A stretch of 64,000 nt of DNA from Dyella mobilis (GTDB lineage Bacteria > Pseudomonadota > Gammaproteobacteria > Xanthomonadales > Rhodanobacteraceae). Below, in pieces: positions 9,238 through 17,255 of the stretch; the stretch's first letter is position 1, and each line of letters starts with the position of its first letter. The notes under the pieces were generated by a model, which was not told the origin of the DNA, made no database searches, and saw only the letters and a program-made list of their open reading frames with translations. The position numbers and the translations under genes were made by a program. The DNA lies in contig NZ_JADIKF010000039.1 of NCBI RefSeq assembly GCF_016904945.1, forward strand, positions 930,001-994,000, written 5' to 3'.

Positions 9238-9301
9238 TCCGCTTCTTGCTTCGGCGCCTTCCAATAACGGGAACCAGCCGGTAGCGATAAGTTTTGACCA
9301 C

Positions 9302-9378
9302 GCGCCCGTAGCTCAGTTGGATAGAGTACCAGGCTACGAACTTGGTGGTCGGGAGTTCGAATCTCTCCGGGCGCGCCA
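9302..9378 (+). tRNA. tRNA-Arg (anticodon ACG)
   Basis: The 77-nt cloverleaf has acceptor arms GCGCCCG/CGGGCGC, anticodon loop CTACGAA, TTCGAAT in the T arm, discriminator G and an encoded CCA. It is the first of five tRNAs on one probable transcript. The ACG anticodon is normally edited to ICG to read CGU, CGC and CGA. Confidence 0.97.
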
Positions 9379-9550
9379 AAATTTTTAGATGCGATAGCAA
9401 TTGGGTCGTGTCTGTGTTGCAGGCAAAATACCGCTTGCGAAACCGGACAAAAGTTTGAAGTCCGGCGTGTTCGATACGGATTGACGGGCCAGAGTGTCAC
9501 CCGTAGGATTTCAGGGCTCAGGTACGCGAAAGCTGACCGGGTTTCGAAAT

Positions 9551-9627
9551 CGGGGTATAGCTCAGCCTGGTAGAGCGCCAGCTTTGGGAGCTGGATGTCG
9601 TGGGTTCGAATCCCTCTGCCCCGACCA
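9551..9627 (+). tRNA. tRNA-Pro (anticodon TGG)
   Basis: The 77-nt cloverleaf has acceptor arms CGGGGTA/TGCCCCG, anticodon loop TTTGGGA on a CCAGC/GCTGG stem, GTTCGAATC in the T arm and an encoded CCA. It lies 172 nt after tRNA-Arg(ACG); that spacer holds no gene that I can recognise. Confidence 0.97.
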
Positions 9628-9649
9628 GCAGGTGTTCTGCTTCAGTCAA

Positions 9650-9726
9650 GCGCCTGTAGCTCAACCGGATAGAGCATCGGCCTTCTAAGCCGACGGTTGC
9701 AGGTTCGATTCCTGTCGGGCGCGCCA
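9650..9726 (+). tRNA. tRNA-Arg (anticodon TCT)
   Basis: The 77-nt cloverleaf has acceptor arms GCGCCTG/CGGGCGC with one T-G pair, anticodon loop CTTCTAA on a TCGGC/GCCGA stem, and an encoded CCA. It reads the rare AGA/AGG codons. It lies 22 nt after tRNA-Pro. Confidence 0.97.
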
Positions 9727-9740
9727 GATTCGTGGTTACG

Positions 9741-9817
9741 GTGGGCGTAGCTCAGTTGGTTAGAGTACCGGATTGTGATTCCGGTTGTCGTGGGTTCGAG
9801 TCCCATCGTCCACCCCA
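9741..9817 (+). tRNA. tRNA-His (anticodon GTG)
   Basis: The 77-nt cloverleaf has acceptor arms GTGGGCG/CGTCCAC, anticodon loop TTGTGAT on CCGGA/TCCGG, discriminator C and an encoded CCA. The base before position 1 (9740) is G and can pair with the discriminator C as G-1, the histidine identity element. Confidence 0.96.
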
Positions 9818-9845
9818 ATTCGCAAGTTTAAAAAATAGGTTTTCC

Positions 9846-9921
<76 letters not shown>

Positions 9922-9930
9922 AATGCACGA

Positions 9931-9958
9931 AGGACCCGCAGCGATGCGGGTCCTTTTT
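9931..9958 (+). terminator. Terminator of the Arg-Pro-Arg-His-Lys tRNA operon
   Basis: AGGACCCGCA, loop GCGA and TGCGGGTCCT form a perfect 10-bp stem followed by TTTTGT. Confidence 0.92.
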
Positions 9959-10145
9959 GTTTGCTTTGCCTACAGGCGCCATAGGCGGCTGGCGCTTGTG
10001 CTGGGCTGCCACGCAACCGTAAAATGGCTGGCTTGGCATAAGGTAATCATCGACTTAGGGTCGCAGCCTGTCAGCTTTTCTGCATTTTTTTGGCGCATGC
10101 GCTGAAAATCGTTGAAAATCTGCGGCTTGCAATCTTTCGGCCGAT

Positions 10146-10230
10146 GCGAAAGTGGCGGAATTGGTAGACGCACTGGATTTAGGTTCCAGCGGGTAACCCC
10201 GTAAGGGTTCGAGTCCCTTCTTTCGCACCA
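10146..10230 (+). tRNA. tRNA-Leu (anticodon TAG)
   Basis: The 85-nt class II tRNA has acceptor arms GCGAAAG/CTTTCGC, anticodon loop TTTAGGT on CTGGA/TCCAG, a long variable arm (about GCGGGTAACCCCGT) and an encoded CCA. It lies after the terminator of the preceding tRNA operon and so needs its own promoter; I did not find a convincing one in 9959-10145. A GC-rich hairpin (10254-10269) without a U-tract lies between it and tig. Confidence 0.97.
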
Positions 10231-10312
10231 TCGACCTTGAGCTTGATTTTGCGGGCGGCCGGGGCCGCCGCGGCGCCAGCAAGGGCCATCACAGGTAATT
10301 CCAGGAGACGTC

Positions 10313-11605
10313 ATGCAGTTTTCCGTTGAAAACGTCGGCAAGCTTGAGCGCAAGCTCACGGTCAAATTTCCCGCTGAGCGGTTCGAGACTCAGGTGAGCG
10401 CTCGCATTGCCGAAATGAGCCGCACGGTGCGCCTGAAGGGCTTCCGTCCCGGCAAAGTGCCGGCCAACGTGATCCAGCAGCGTTTCGGCGCGCAGGTTCG
10501 TGGCGAGGTGCTTTCGGACCTGATCGGCAGCACGCTGCGCGAAGCCTTCGAAAAGGAAAACCTGCGTCCGGTCGCCAACCCGGCCATCGATACCACTGGC
10601 CAGCCGGAAAACGGCGAGATCGCCTATACCGCCACCTTCGAAGTGATGCCGGAATTCCCGGAAATCGACGTCGCGACGCTGGAAATCAGCCGTCCGGCGG
10701 CAGAAGTGAGCGACGCCGATATCGAGAAGATGATTGAGACCCTGCGCCAGCAGCGTCGCAGCTTCGACGAAGTCGAGCGCGGCTCCGCCGAAGGCGACTT
10801 CGTGATGTTCGAATACTCCGCCGCCGTCGGCGACTACCGCTTCCCGGCGGAAGGCCTGGAACGCGCCGGCAGCATCATTGGCTCGGGCACGTTGTTCAAG
10901 GCGCTCGACGCTGCCTTGACGGGCCGCAAGGCCGGCGAAGAATTCGAGTCCGACATCGAATTTCCCGCTGATTTCCGCAACGACCAGCTTGCTGGCAAGA
11001 CCGCCAAGGTCAGCTTCAAGATCGTCAAGGTGCAGGAACAGAAGCTGCCGGAAGTCGACGCGGAATTCATCAAGCTGTTCGGCATCGTCGACGGCAACCA
11101 GGAGACCTTCCGCAAGGAAGTCCGCTCCAACCTCGAGCGCGAACTGAAGGCTGCCCTGATGGCTCGCCTGAAGTCCCAGGTGGCCGAAAAGCTGGCCGAA
11201 TCGCACAAGGATCTCGAAGTGCCGAACCTGATGGTTCAGTCGGAGGCCCGCAACCTCGCCGCCAACAGCGTGCCGCGCGGCCAGCAGCCGCCGCAGCCGT
11301 TGATCGATTCGGCCGTCCCGGCTGCGCGCATGCGCGTAATCGCCGGCCTCCTGATGGGCGAAATCGCCCGCAAGCAGGAGCTGAAGCTGGATCGCACCCG
11401 CCTGGCCGAGCAGCTCGCCGCCATCGCCTCGACCTACGAGGAGCCGGAAAAGGTCATTGAACTGTACAACGGCGATCCCCAACTCATGTCCGGATTGCAG
11501 AACCGTGTCATGGAAGATCAGGTGGCGGAGTGGGTGGCCGAACACGGCAAGACCACGATCCAGAGCCTGAGCTTCGACGAAGTAATGCGTCCGGTCGGTG
11601 CCTGA
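10313..11605 (+). CDS. tig: Trigger factor
   Basis: The 430-residue ribosome-associated chaperone and peptidyl-prolyl isomerase binds nascent chains at the exit tunnel. The ribosome-docking loop GFRPGKVP is at residues 43-50. A PPIase domain lies at about 150-240 and the C-terminal helical cradle at about 250-430. Length is normal. AGGAG precedes the ATG by 7 nt. The order tig-clpP-clpX-lon-hupB-ppiD is widely conserved in gammaproteobacteria and groups folding with degradation. A stem-loop lies before clpP. Confidence 0.98.
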   Translation: MQFSVENVGKLERKLTVKFPAERFETQVSARIAEMSRTVRLKGFRPGKVPANVIQQRFGAQVRGEVLSDLIGSTLREAFEKENLRPVANPAIDTTGQPENGEIAYTATFEVMPEFPEIDVATLEISRPAAEVSDADIEKMIETLRQQRRSFDEVERGSAEGDFVMFEYSAAVGDYRFPAEGLERAGSIIGSGTLFKALDAALTGRKAGEEFESDIEFPADFRNDQLAGKTAKVSFKIVKVQEQKLPEVDAEFIKLFGIVDGNQETFRKEVRSNLERELKAALMARLKSQVAEKLAESHKDLEVPNLMVQSEARNLAANSVPRGQQPPQPLIDSAVPAARMRVIAGLLMGEIARKQELKLDRTRLAEQLAAIASTYEEPEKVIELYNGDPQLMSGLQNRVMEDQVAEWVAEHGKTTIQSLSFDEVMRPVGA

Positions 11606-11614
11606 GACGATTCG

Positions 11615-11642
11615 ATCAGGTCCGGCTATAGTCTGACCTGAT
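11615..11642 (+). other. Stem-loop between tig and clpP, with a TATAGT box in the loop
   Basis: ATCAGGTC (11615-11622) and GACCTGAT (11635-11642) are perfect complements across a 12-nt loop. The loop contains TATAGT (11627-11632), a good -10 hexamer, but no clear -35 hexamer lies 17 nt before it. There is no U-tract, so this is a weak terminator at most; it could also be an operator over a clpP promoter. Confidence 0.5.
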
Positions 11643-11686
11643 TGCACGAATCGCCATTCAGTCCCCACACGCGGAGAATCACGCGC

Positions 11687-12316
11687 ATGTCCATGGATCC
11701 CGTCCACAACCTCAATCTGGTGCCGATCGTCGTCGAGCAAACTGCTCGTGGCGAACGTTCGTATGACATCTACTCGCGCCTGTTGAAGGAGCGCGTGATC
11801 TTCCTGGTCGGTGAAGTGAACGACCAGGTGGCCAACCTGCTGGTGGCCCAGATGCTATTCCTGGAGTCGGAAAACCCCGACAAGGACATCCATCTGTACA
11901 TCAACAGCCCGGGCGGCGCGGTAACCGCCGGTCTGGCCATTTACGACACCATGCAATTCGTCAAGCCCGACATCAGCACCATGTGCATCGGCCAGGCCTG
12001 CAGTGCCGCGTCGCTGCTGCTGATGGCCGGCGCCAAGGGCAAGCGCTACTCGCTGCCCAACTCGCGGGTGATGATCCACCAGCCGTCTGGCGGCGCCCGT
12101 GGACAGGCCACCGATATCGAGATCCAGGCTCAGGAAATTCTCTATCTGCGCCGCCGCCTGAACGACATCTACGTTCAGCATACCGGCCAGCCCCTGGACA
12201 AGATCGAGCGGGACATGGAGCGCGACCGCTTCATGAGCGCCGAGGCCGCCAAGGAATACGGCCTGATCGACTCCGTCCTGGACCGCCGGGCCGTGGAAAC
12301 GGTCAAGTCGGCCTGA
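11687..12316 (+). CDS. clpP: ATP-dependent Clp protease proteolytic subunit ClpP
   Basis: The 209-residue serine protease forms the double-heptamer chamber that ClpX and ClpA feed. The catalytic triad is visible: S106 in GQACSAAS, H131 in VMIHQPSGG, and D180 in the DRFMSAEAA turn. The GGAVTAG oxyanion loop is also present. The ATG at 11687 is chosen over an in-frame TTG at 11642 because GGAG lies about 10 nt upstream and the family starts near here. Length is as expected. clpX follows after 110 bp with its own probable promoter. Confidence 0.98.
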   Translation: MSMDPVHNLNLVPIVVEQTARGERSYDIYSRLLKERVIFLVGEVNDQVANLLVAQMLFLESENPDKDIHLYINSPGGAVTAGLAIYDTMQFVKPDISTMCIGQACSAASLLLMAGAKGKRYSLPNSRVMIHQPSGGARGQATDIEIQAQEILYLRRRLNDIYVQHTGQPLDKIERDMERDRFMSAEAAKEYGLIDSVLDRRAVETVKSA

Positions 12317-12346
12317 TTCCGGTCGATCACAAGCTTAGGCATAGTG

Positions 12347-12378
12347 GGGTCCCGCGTCCGGGTGCGGACTCGGGACCC
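12347..12378 (+). other. Strong hairpin between clpP and clpX
   Basis: GGGTCCCG (12347-12354) pairs with CGGGACCC (12371-12378), and inside it GTCCG (12356-12360) pairs with CGGAC (12365-12369) around a GGTG loop. The stem has 13 bp with one 1x1 mismatch. No U-tract follows, so it may be an RNA stabiliser or weak attenuator rather than a classical terminator. Confidence 0.6.
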
Positions 12379-12380
12379 TG

Positions 12381-12389
12381 TGCTATTCT
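12381..12389 (+). promoter_or_regulatory. Extended -10 promoter element for clpX
   Basis: TGCTATTCT fits the extended -10 pattern TGnTATnnT. It lies 37 nt before the clpX ATG and directly after the hairpin. No good -35 hexamer is visible, which extended -10 promoters tolerate. Prediction only. Confidence 0.45.
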
Positions 12390-12426
12390 CGGCCCGTAAC
12401 TGGGATTTTTCAGCAGGATCAAACGA

Positions 12427-13728
12427 ATGAGCGACGAGCGGCAAGGCCGTTCCAACGACAGCGGCAAGATTCTTTATTGCTCCTTCTGCGGCAAGAGCCA
12501 ACACGAAGTACGCAAGCTGATCGCGGGTCCGTCCGTGTTCATCTGCGACGAGTGCGTGGAGCTGTGCAACGACATCATCCGTGAGGAACTTGAGGAGAAG
12601 GCCGCCTCCGGGCGTAGCCAGCTGCCCAAGCCCAAGGAGATCATGGAGACCCTCGACCAGTACGTGGTCGGGCAGACGCGTGCCAAGAAGGCGCTCGCCG
12701 TCGCGGTCTACAACCACTACAAGCGGATGGAGTCTCGCCAGCGCAGCGACGATATCGAGCTGGGCAAGTCCAACATCCTGCTCATCGGTCCGACCGGCTC
12801 GGGCAAAACGCTGCTGGCCGAAACGCTGGCGCGCTTGCTCAACGTTCCGTTCACGATCGCCGACGCCACCACGTTGACCGAAGCAGGTTATGTGGGCGAG
12901 GACGTCGAAAACATTATCCAAAAGCTGTTGCAGAAGTGCGACTACGACGTCGAGAAGGCGCAATCGGGCATCGTCTACATCGACGAAATCGACAAGATTT
13001 CGCGCAAGAGCGAAAACCCGTCGATCACACGCGACGTTTCCGGCGAAGGCGTGCAGCAGGCACTGTTGAAGCTGATCGAAGGCACACTTGCCTCCGTGCC
13101 GCCGCAAGGTGGTCGCAAGCATCCGCAGCAGGAATTCCTGCAGGTCGACACCAAGAACATCCTGTTCATTTGCGGTGGCGCGTTCGCAGGTCTGGAAAAA
13201 GTCATCCAGCAGCGTTCCGAGACCACCGGCATTGGCTTCTCGGCCGAAGTGCGTTCGAAGGAACGCACTGAAAATCTCGGCAAGGTGCTAGCCGAAGTCG
13301 AACCCTCGGATCTGGTGCGTTTCGGTTTGATTCCGGAATTCGTCGGTCGCTTGCCCGTGGTCGCCACGCTGGATGAGCTGGATGAACCGGCGCTGGTGAA
13401 GATTCTCACCGAACCCCGCAACGCGGTGACCAAGCAGTTCCGCAAGTTGTTCGAGATGGAAGGCGTCGAGCTGGAATTCCGTCCTGAGGCGCTGCAAGCC
13501 GTGGCGCGCAAGGCGCTCAAGCGCAAGACGGGCGCTCGCGGCCTTCGCACCATCCTCGAGCAGGTGTTGCTGGACACCATGTACGAACTGCCGTCGCTGG
13601 AGCACGTCAGCAAGGTGGTCGTGGATGATGCGGTTATCGAAGGGCAGGCCGAGCCATACCTGATCTACCGCGGAAACTTGCAGCAACAACCGCGCATCAG
13701 CAGCGAAAGCGGCGACGCCGCCGCCTGA
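12427..13728 (+). CDS. clpX: ATP-dependent Clp protease ATP-binding subunit ClpX
   Basis: The 433-residue AAA+ unfoldase recognises tagged substrates and threads them into ClpP. An N-terminal zinc-binding domain has four cysteines (C18, C21, C40, C43). Walker A GPTGSGKT is at 121-128 and Walker B VYIDEIDK at about 180. The IGF-type ClpP-contact loop appears as TGIGFSAEV, and sensor regions follow in the C-terminal half. Nothing is missing. A terminator follows 22 nt after the stop, so clpX and lon are separate transcripts. Confidence 0.98.
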   Translation: MSDERQGRSNDSGKILYCSFCGKSQHEVRKLIAGPSVFICDECVELCNDIIREELEEKAASGRSQLPKPKEIMETLDQYVVGQTRAKKALAVAVYNHYKRMESRQRSDDIELGKSNILLIGPTGSGKTLLAETLARLLNVPFTIADATTLTEAGYVGEDVENIIQKLLQKCDYDVEKAQSGIVYIDEIDKISRKSENPSITRDVSGEGVQQALLKLIEGTLASVPPQGGRKHPQQEFLQVDTKNILFICGGAFAGLEKVIQQRSETTGIGFSAEVRSKERTENLGKVLAEVEPSDLVRFGLIPEFVGRLPVVATLDELDEPALVKILTEPRNAVTKQFRKLFEMEGVELEFRPEALQAVARKALKRKTGARGLRTILEQVLLDTMYELPSLEHVSKVVVDDAVIEGQAEPYLIYRGNLQQQPRISSESGDAAA

Positions 13729-13749
13729 TCACTGCAACCTCGCAGATTG

Positions 13750-13785
13750 CGGCCCCGGTGGGAGACCCCCGGGGCCGTATTTTTG
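13750..13785 (+). terminator. Terminator after clpX
   Basis: CGGCCCCGG (13750-13758) and CCGGGGCCG (13769-13777) form a perfect 9-bp GC stem followed by TATTTTTG. Confidence 0.88.
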
Positions 13786-13896
13786 TTGCGCGGCGTGGGC
13801 TTGAGGGCCGGCCCGATCGCCTCCACTTGACGAGACAGTGACCTCGGCGCAGTGTCGTGGTCGTACGCCTCTTTTTTTCGCGAGAGATTTCCTGCG

Positions 13897-16392
13897 ATGG
13901 CAAAAACTGCTGCAAATCCAGCTGCCACCGGCGCCTCCCTGGACGCACTGCCGGTGCTTCCCCTGCGCGATGTCGTGGTTTACCCGCACATGGTGATCCC
14001 CCTGTTCGTGGGCCGCGACAAGTCCATGCGGGCCCTCGAACGAGCGATGGAGGGTGAGCGCCAGATTTTGCTCGTGGCGCAGAAGAGCCCCGACATCGAC
14101 GATCCCGCCATCAAGGACCTGCACGAAGTAGGGACTCTGGCCGGTGTGTTGCAATTGTTGAAATTGCCTGACGGTACCGTGAAGGTGCTCGTCGAAGGCC
14201 AGTCGCGCGTAGCGATTGAGGAGTATCACGACGACAGCGGCATGCTCACTGCGCGCTCGCGTGTCATCGAACCCATCTACGCCGCCAAGGATCGTGAGCT
14301 GGACGTCGTTTCGCGCACCCTGGTGTCGCTGTTCGAGCAATTGGTCAAGCAAAGCCGCAAGCTGCCGCCGGAAGTGCTGGCGACCTTGTCGGGCATCGAA
14401 GATCCTTCCCGGCTCGCCGATTCGATCGCCGCGCATCTCACCGTGCGCATGTCCGACAAGCAGAGGGTGCTGGAAACCGCCGACGTGGGCCAGCGTCTGG
14501 AGTTGTTGATCGGCCTGGTCGACGGCGAAATCGACTTGCAGCAGGTTGAGAAGCGCATCCGCGGCCGCGTGAAGTCGCAGATGGAAAAGAGCCAGCGCGA
14601 GTACTACCTCAACGAACAGATGAAGGCCATCCAGAAGGAACTGGGCGAGGGCGAGGACGGCCCCAACGAAATCGAAGAGCTGCAAAAGAAGATCGAAGAC
14701 GCCGGCATGCCCAAAGCCGTGCTGACCAAGGCGCGGCAGGAGTTCGGCAAGCTCAAGCAGATGTCGCCGATGTCGGCTGAAGCCACCGTGGTGCGCAACT
14801 ATCTGGATTGGCTGATCGGCGTGCCGTGGAAAAAGCGCAGCAAGGTCCGCAAGGATCTCGCGCTGGCGCAGGAAGTGCTGGACGCCGACCATTTCGGTCT
14901 GGAGAAGGTCAAGGAGCGCATCCTTGAATACCTCGCGGTGCAACAGCGCGTCAGTGCCATGAAGGGCCCCATCTTGTGCCTGGTCGGTCCGCCCGGCGTG
15001 GGCAAGACCTCGCTTGGCCAATCGATCGCCAAGGCGACCAATCGCAAATTTGTTCGCATGAGCCTGGGTGGCGTGCGAGACGAGGCGGAAATCCGCGGTC
15101 ATCGCCGTACCTATATCGGTTCGATGCCGGGTCGCATCGTGCAAAACATGAACAAGGTCGGCAGCAAGAATCCGCTGTTCGTGCTCGATGAAATCGACAA
15201 GATGTCGATGGATTTCCGCGGCGATCCGTCGTCGGCATTGCTGGAAGTGCTCGATCCCGAGCAGAACCACGCATTCAACGATCACTACCTGGAAGTCGAT
15301 CTCGATCTTTCCGAGGTGATGTGGATTGCCACGGCGAACTCGCTGAATATTCCCGGTCCTCTGCTTGATCGTATGGAGGTCATTCGCATCCCGGGTTATA
15401 CCGAAGACGAGAAACTCGCGATTGCGCAGAGATACCTGCTGCCCAAGCAGATCAAGGCCAACGGTTTGAAGCCGGACGAAGTCGCTGTCGACCAGGAAGC
15501 GGTGCGCGACATCGTGCGTTACTACACGCGCGAGTCGGGCGTGCGCAATCTCGAGCGCGAGATTTCCAAGATCTGCCGCAAAGTGGTCAAGCAGCTGACG
15601 TTGACCGAACACAAGAAAGCCAAGGCGGCGGAAACGAAGAAGGGCAAGGGCAAGAACGCGCCCGGCAAAGTGCAGATCAATTCGGCCAATCTCGACCAAT
15701 TCCTGGGTGTGCGTCGCTTCGATTTCGGCCGCAAGGAATTGCAGAACGAAGTCGGTTTGGTCACCGGTCTGGCGTGGACCCAGGTCGGCGGCGATCTGCT
15801 CAGCATCGAAGCGTCGATCGTGCCCGGCAAGGGACGCCAGGTGCATACCGGTCAGCTTGGCGACGTCATGAAGGAGTCGATCCAGGCCGCGCTTTCGGTG
15901 GTGCGCGCACGCGCCAGCCGTTTTGGCATCGATCCGGATTTCCACGAAAAGCTGGACCTGCACATCCACGTGCCGGAGGGTGCTACGCCCAAGGACGGCC
16001 CGAGTGCAGGTATCGCGATGTGCACGGCCCTGGTGTCCGCGTTGACCAAGGTGCCGGTCCGCTCCGAGGTCGCCATGACGGGTGAAATTACCCTGCGTGG
16101 GCGTGTGCTTCCGATCGGCGGCCTGAAGGAAAAACTGTTGGCTGCCCACCGCGGTGGCATCACGACGGTGATCATCCCGGACGAAAATCGCAAAGATCTG
16201 GCGGACATTCCGGAAAACATCACCAGTTCGCTCGACATCCATCCTGTGCGCTGGATCGACGAAGTGCTGGATATTGCCTTGGAACGGCCGCTGCAGCCAC
16301 TGCCCGCCAAGGAGGAAACGGAATCCGCAACGGCGGCGACAGAGGCCTCGCCTCACGAAGACTCGGCCGAAGCGCCTACCCGTACCCATTAA
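13897..16392 (+). CDS. lon: ATP-dependent protease La (Lon)
   Basis: The 831-residue protein is a soluble AAA+ Ser-Lys protease that degrades misfolded and regulatory proteins. It has the N-terminal substrate domain (about 15-210), a coiled-coil region, and the ATPase with Walker A GPPGVGKT at 364-371. The protease domain has catalytic S703 (GPSAG) and K746 (second Lys of GGLKEK). The ATG at 13897 follows the family start; an in-frame ATG at 13852 would add 15 atypical residues. After about residue 805 there is an extra Glu/Ala/Thr-rich tail. TTGACG lies at 13827-13832, but the matching -10 is weak. Confidence 0.98.
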   Translation: MAKTAANPAATGASLDALPVLPLRDVVVYPHMVIPLFVGRDKSMRALERAMEGERQILLVAQKSPDIDDPAIKDLHEVGTLAGVLQLLKLPDGTVKVLVEGQSRVAIEEYHDDSGMLTARSRVIEPIYAAKDRELDVVSRTLVSLFEQLVKQSRKLPPEVLATLSGIEDPSRLADSIAAHLTVRMSDKQRVLETADVGQRLELLIGLVDGEIDLQQVEKRIRGRVKSQMEKSQREYYLNEQMKAIQKELGEGEDGPNEIEELQKKIEDAGMPKAVLTKARQEFGKLKQMSPMSAEATVVRNYLDWLIGVPWKKRSKVRKDLALAQEVLDADHFGLEKVKERILEYLAVQQRVSAMKGPILCLVGPPGVGKTSLGQSIAKATNRKFVRMSLGGVRDEAEIRGHRRTYIGSMPGRIVQNMNKVGSKNPLFVLDEIDKMSMDFRGDPSSALLEVLDPEQNHAFNDHYLEVDLDLSEVMWIATANSLNIPGPLLDRMEVIRIPGYTEDEKLAIAQRYLLPKQIKANGLKPDEVAVDQEAVRDIVRYYTRESGVRNLEREISKICRKVVKQLTLTEHKKAKAAETKKGKGKNAPGKVQINSANLDQFLGVRRFDFGRKELQNEVGLVTGLAWTQVGGDLLSIEASIVPGKGRQVHTGQLGDVMKESIQAALSVVRARASRFGIDPDFHEKLDLHIHVPEGATPKDGPSAGIAMCTALVSALTKVPVRSEVAMTGEITLRGRVLPIGGLKEKLLAAHRGGITTVIIPDENRKDLADIPENITSSLDIHPVRWIDEVLDIALERPLQPLPAKEETESATAATEASPHEDSAEAPTRTH

Positions 16393-16418
16393 ATGCGCTG
16401 AGTTTCACATCTTGCGAT

Positions 16419-16443
16419 AGGCGGCACGTTTTACGTGCCGCCT
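16419..16443 (+). other. Perfect 11-bp stem-loop after lon
   Basis: AGGCGGCACGT and ACGTGCCGCCT flank a TTT loop. The stem is perfect but no T-run follows on either strand, so it is either a poor intrinsic terminator or an mRNA 3'-end stabiliser for lon. Confidence 0.6.
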
Positions 16444-16546
16444 GCTTCACGCCGCGCCGTTCCGCCACCCGATAGCGATCGCGTGGGGTGTGCCCGTGCG
16501 TGAAGCAATACTGCTGAATCCCTGCAAAGTGTTGGTATTGCTCATA

Positions 16547-16575
16547 TTGCGGACCCCGGGGGGCGCTGGTATAAA
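16547..16575 (+). promoter_or_regulatory. Sigma-70-like promoter of hupB
   Basis: TTGCGG (16547-16552) and TATAAA (16570-16575) are spaced by 17 nt. This would give a leader of about 145 nt before hupB and could also drive the two tRNAs downstream. Confidence 0.6.
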
Positions 16576-16726
16576 GGCTCACCGCCATCCTGGGGCTGCA
16601 GCAGCATGCACAGCGATGCGGGATCGCGTGGCAACGCCTTCCTTAGAATCCTTTCGATCCTTTCCTGCGTTGTCCCGTCCCAAACCTATTTCCGCGGGCC
16701 GAATACCTGTTTAAGGGAGTTACTCA

Positions 16727-16999
16727 ATGAATAAAACCGATCTGATCAATGCCGTCGCCGAACAGGCCGAACTGACCAAGGCCGACGCAGGCCGCGCGCT
16801 CGAAGCGTTCTTCGAGACCGTGCAGAAGGCTCTGAAGAATGGCGACGACGTGTCGGTCGTCGGCTTTGGCACCTTCACCGTGCGCAGCCGCGCCGCCCGT
16901 ACGGGCCGCAATCCGCGCACCAACGAAGAAATCAAGATCGCCGCCTCCAAGGTTCCGGCGTTCAAGGCTGGCAAGACGCTCAAGGACGCCCTAAACTAA
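16727..16999 (+). CDS. hupB: DNA-binding protein HU, beta-type
   Basis: The 90-residue nucleoid protein has the full HU fold: N-terminal helices [22 protein letters not shown], the [21 protein letters not shown] arm that enters the minor groove with the intercalating proline, and the [15 protein letters not shown] tail. HU bends and compacts DNA as a dimer. GGGAG precedes the ATG by 7 nt. Its place between lon and ppiD is the usual hupB position. No terminator lies between it and tRNA-Val, only 17 bp downstream, so the mRNA probably continues through two tRNAs. Confidence 0.97.
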   Translation: MNKTDLINAVAEQAELTKADAGRALEAFFETVQKALKNGDDVSVVGFGTFTVRSRAARTGRNPRTNEEIKIAASKVPAFKAGKTLKDALN

Positions 17000-17016
17000 G
17001 CGGCCCGCTAGGTTGC

Positions 17017-17091
17017 GGGCGCTTAGCTCAGCGGTAGAGCGTCGCCCTTACAAGGCGAGGGTCGTAGGTTCGATCCCTACAGCGCCCACCA
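17017..17091 (+). tRNA. tRNA-Val (anticodon TAC)
   Basis: The 75-nt cloverleaf has acceptor arms GGGCGCT/AGCGCCC, anticodon loop CTTACAA on TCGCC/GGCGA, discriminator A and an encoded CCA. It begins 17 nt after the hupB stop with no visible terminator or promoter in between. Confidence 0.97.
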
Positions 17092-17097
17092 GTATGT

Positions 17098-17174
17098 GGA
17101 GCGGTAGTTCAGTCGGTTAGAATGCTGGCCTGTCACGCCGGAGGTCGCGGGTTCGAGTCCCGTCCGCTCCGCCA
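17098..17174 (+). tRNA. tRNA-Asp (anticodon GTC), copy 1
   Basis: The 77-nt cloverleaf has acceptor arms GGAGCGG/CCGCTCC, anticodon loop CTGTCAC on CTGGC/GCCGG, discriminator G and an encoded CCA. It lies 6 nt after tRNA-Val. It is identical base for base to the minus-strand copy at 30011-30087. Confidence 0.97.
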
Positions 17175-17181
17175 CGGTCTG

Positions 17182-17212
17182 CAAGGGCGCCCCCGTGGCG
17201 CCCTTGTTGTTT
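17182..17212 (+). terminator. Terminator after tRNA-Val/tRNA-Asp
   Basis: CAAGGGCGCC (17182-17191), loop CCCGT and GGCGCCCTTG (17197-17206) form a perfect 10-bp stem followed by TTGTTT. Confidence 0.88.
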
Positions 17213-17255
17213 AGGTAACGCGCGGAAACGCGTCAACATCACAGCGGGAAGATCT

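Larger units (their letters stand above)
16393..16726. other. 334-bp gap between lon and hupB
   Basis: The gap has no convincing gene. It contains a stem-loop just after lon (16419-16443), a sigma-70-like promoter (16547-16575), and then a leader of about 145 nt ending with GGGAG 7 nt before the hupB ATG. One GCGATCGC octamer occurs at 16475-16482. I see no repeat or RNA gene in the remainder. Confidence 0.7.

Noticed and set aside
13729..16389. Open frame of nearly 900 codons antisense to lon
   Set aside because: The GC-rich third positions of lon leave the opposite strand without stops. The antisense product has no recognisable domain, is rich in His/Leu/Arg as typical of such shadows, and lon itself is certain.
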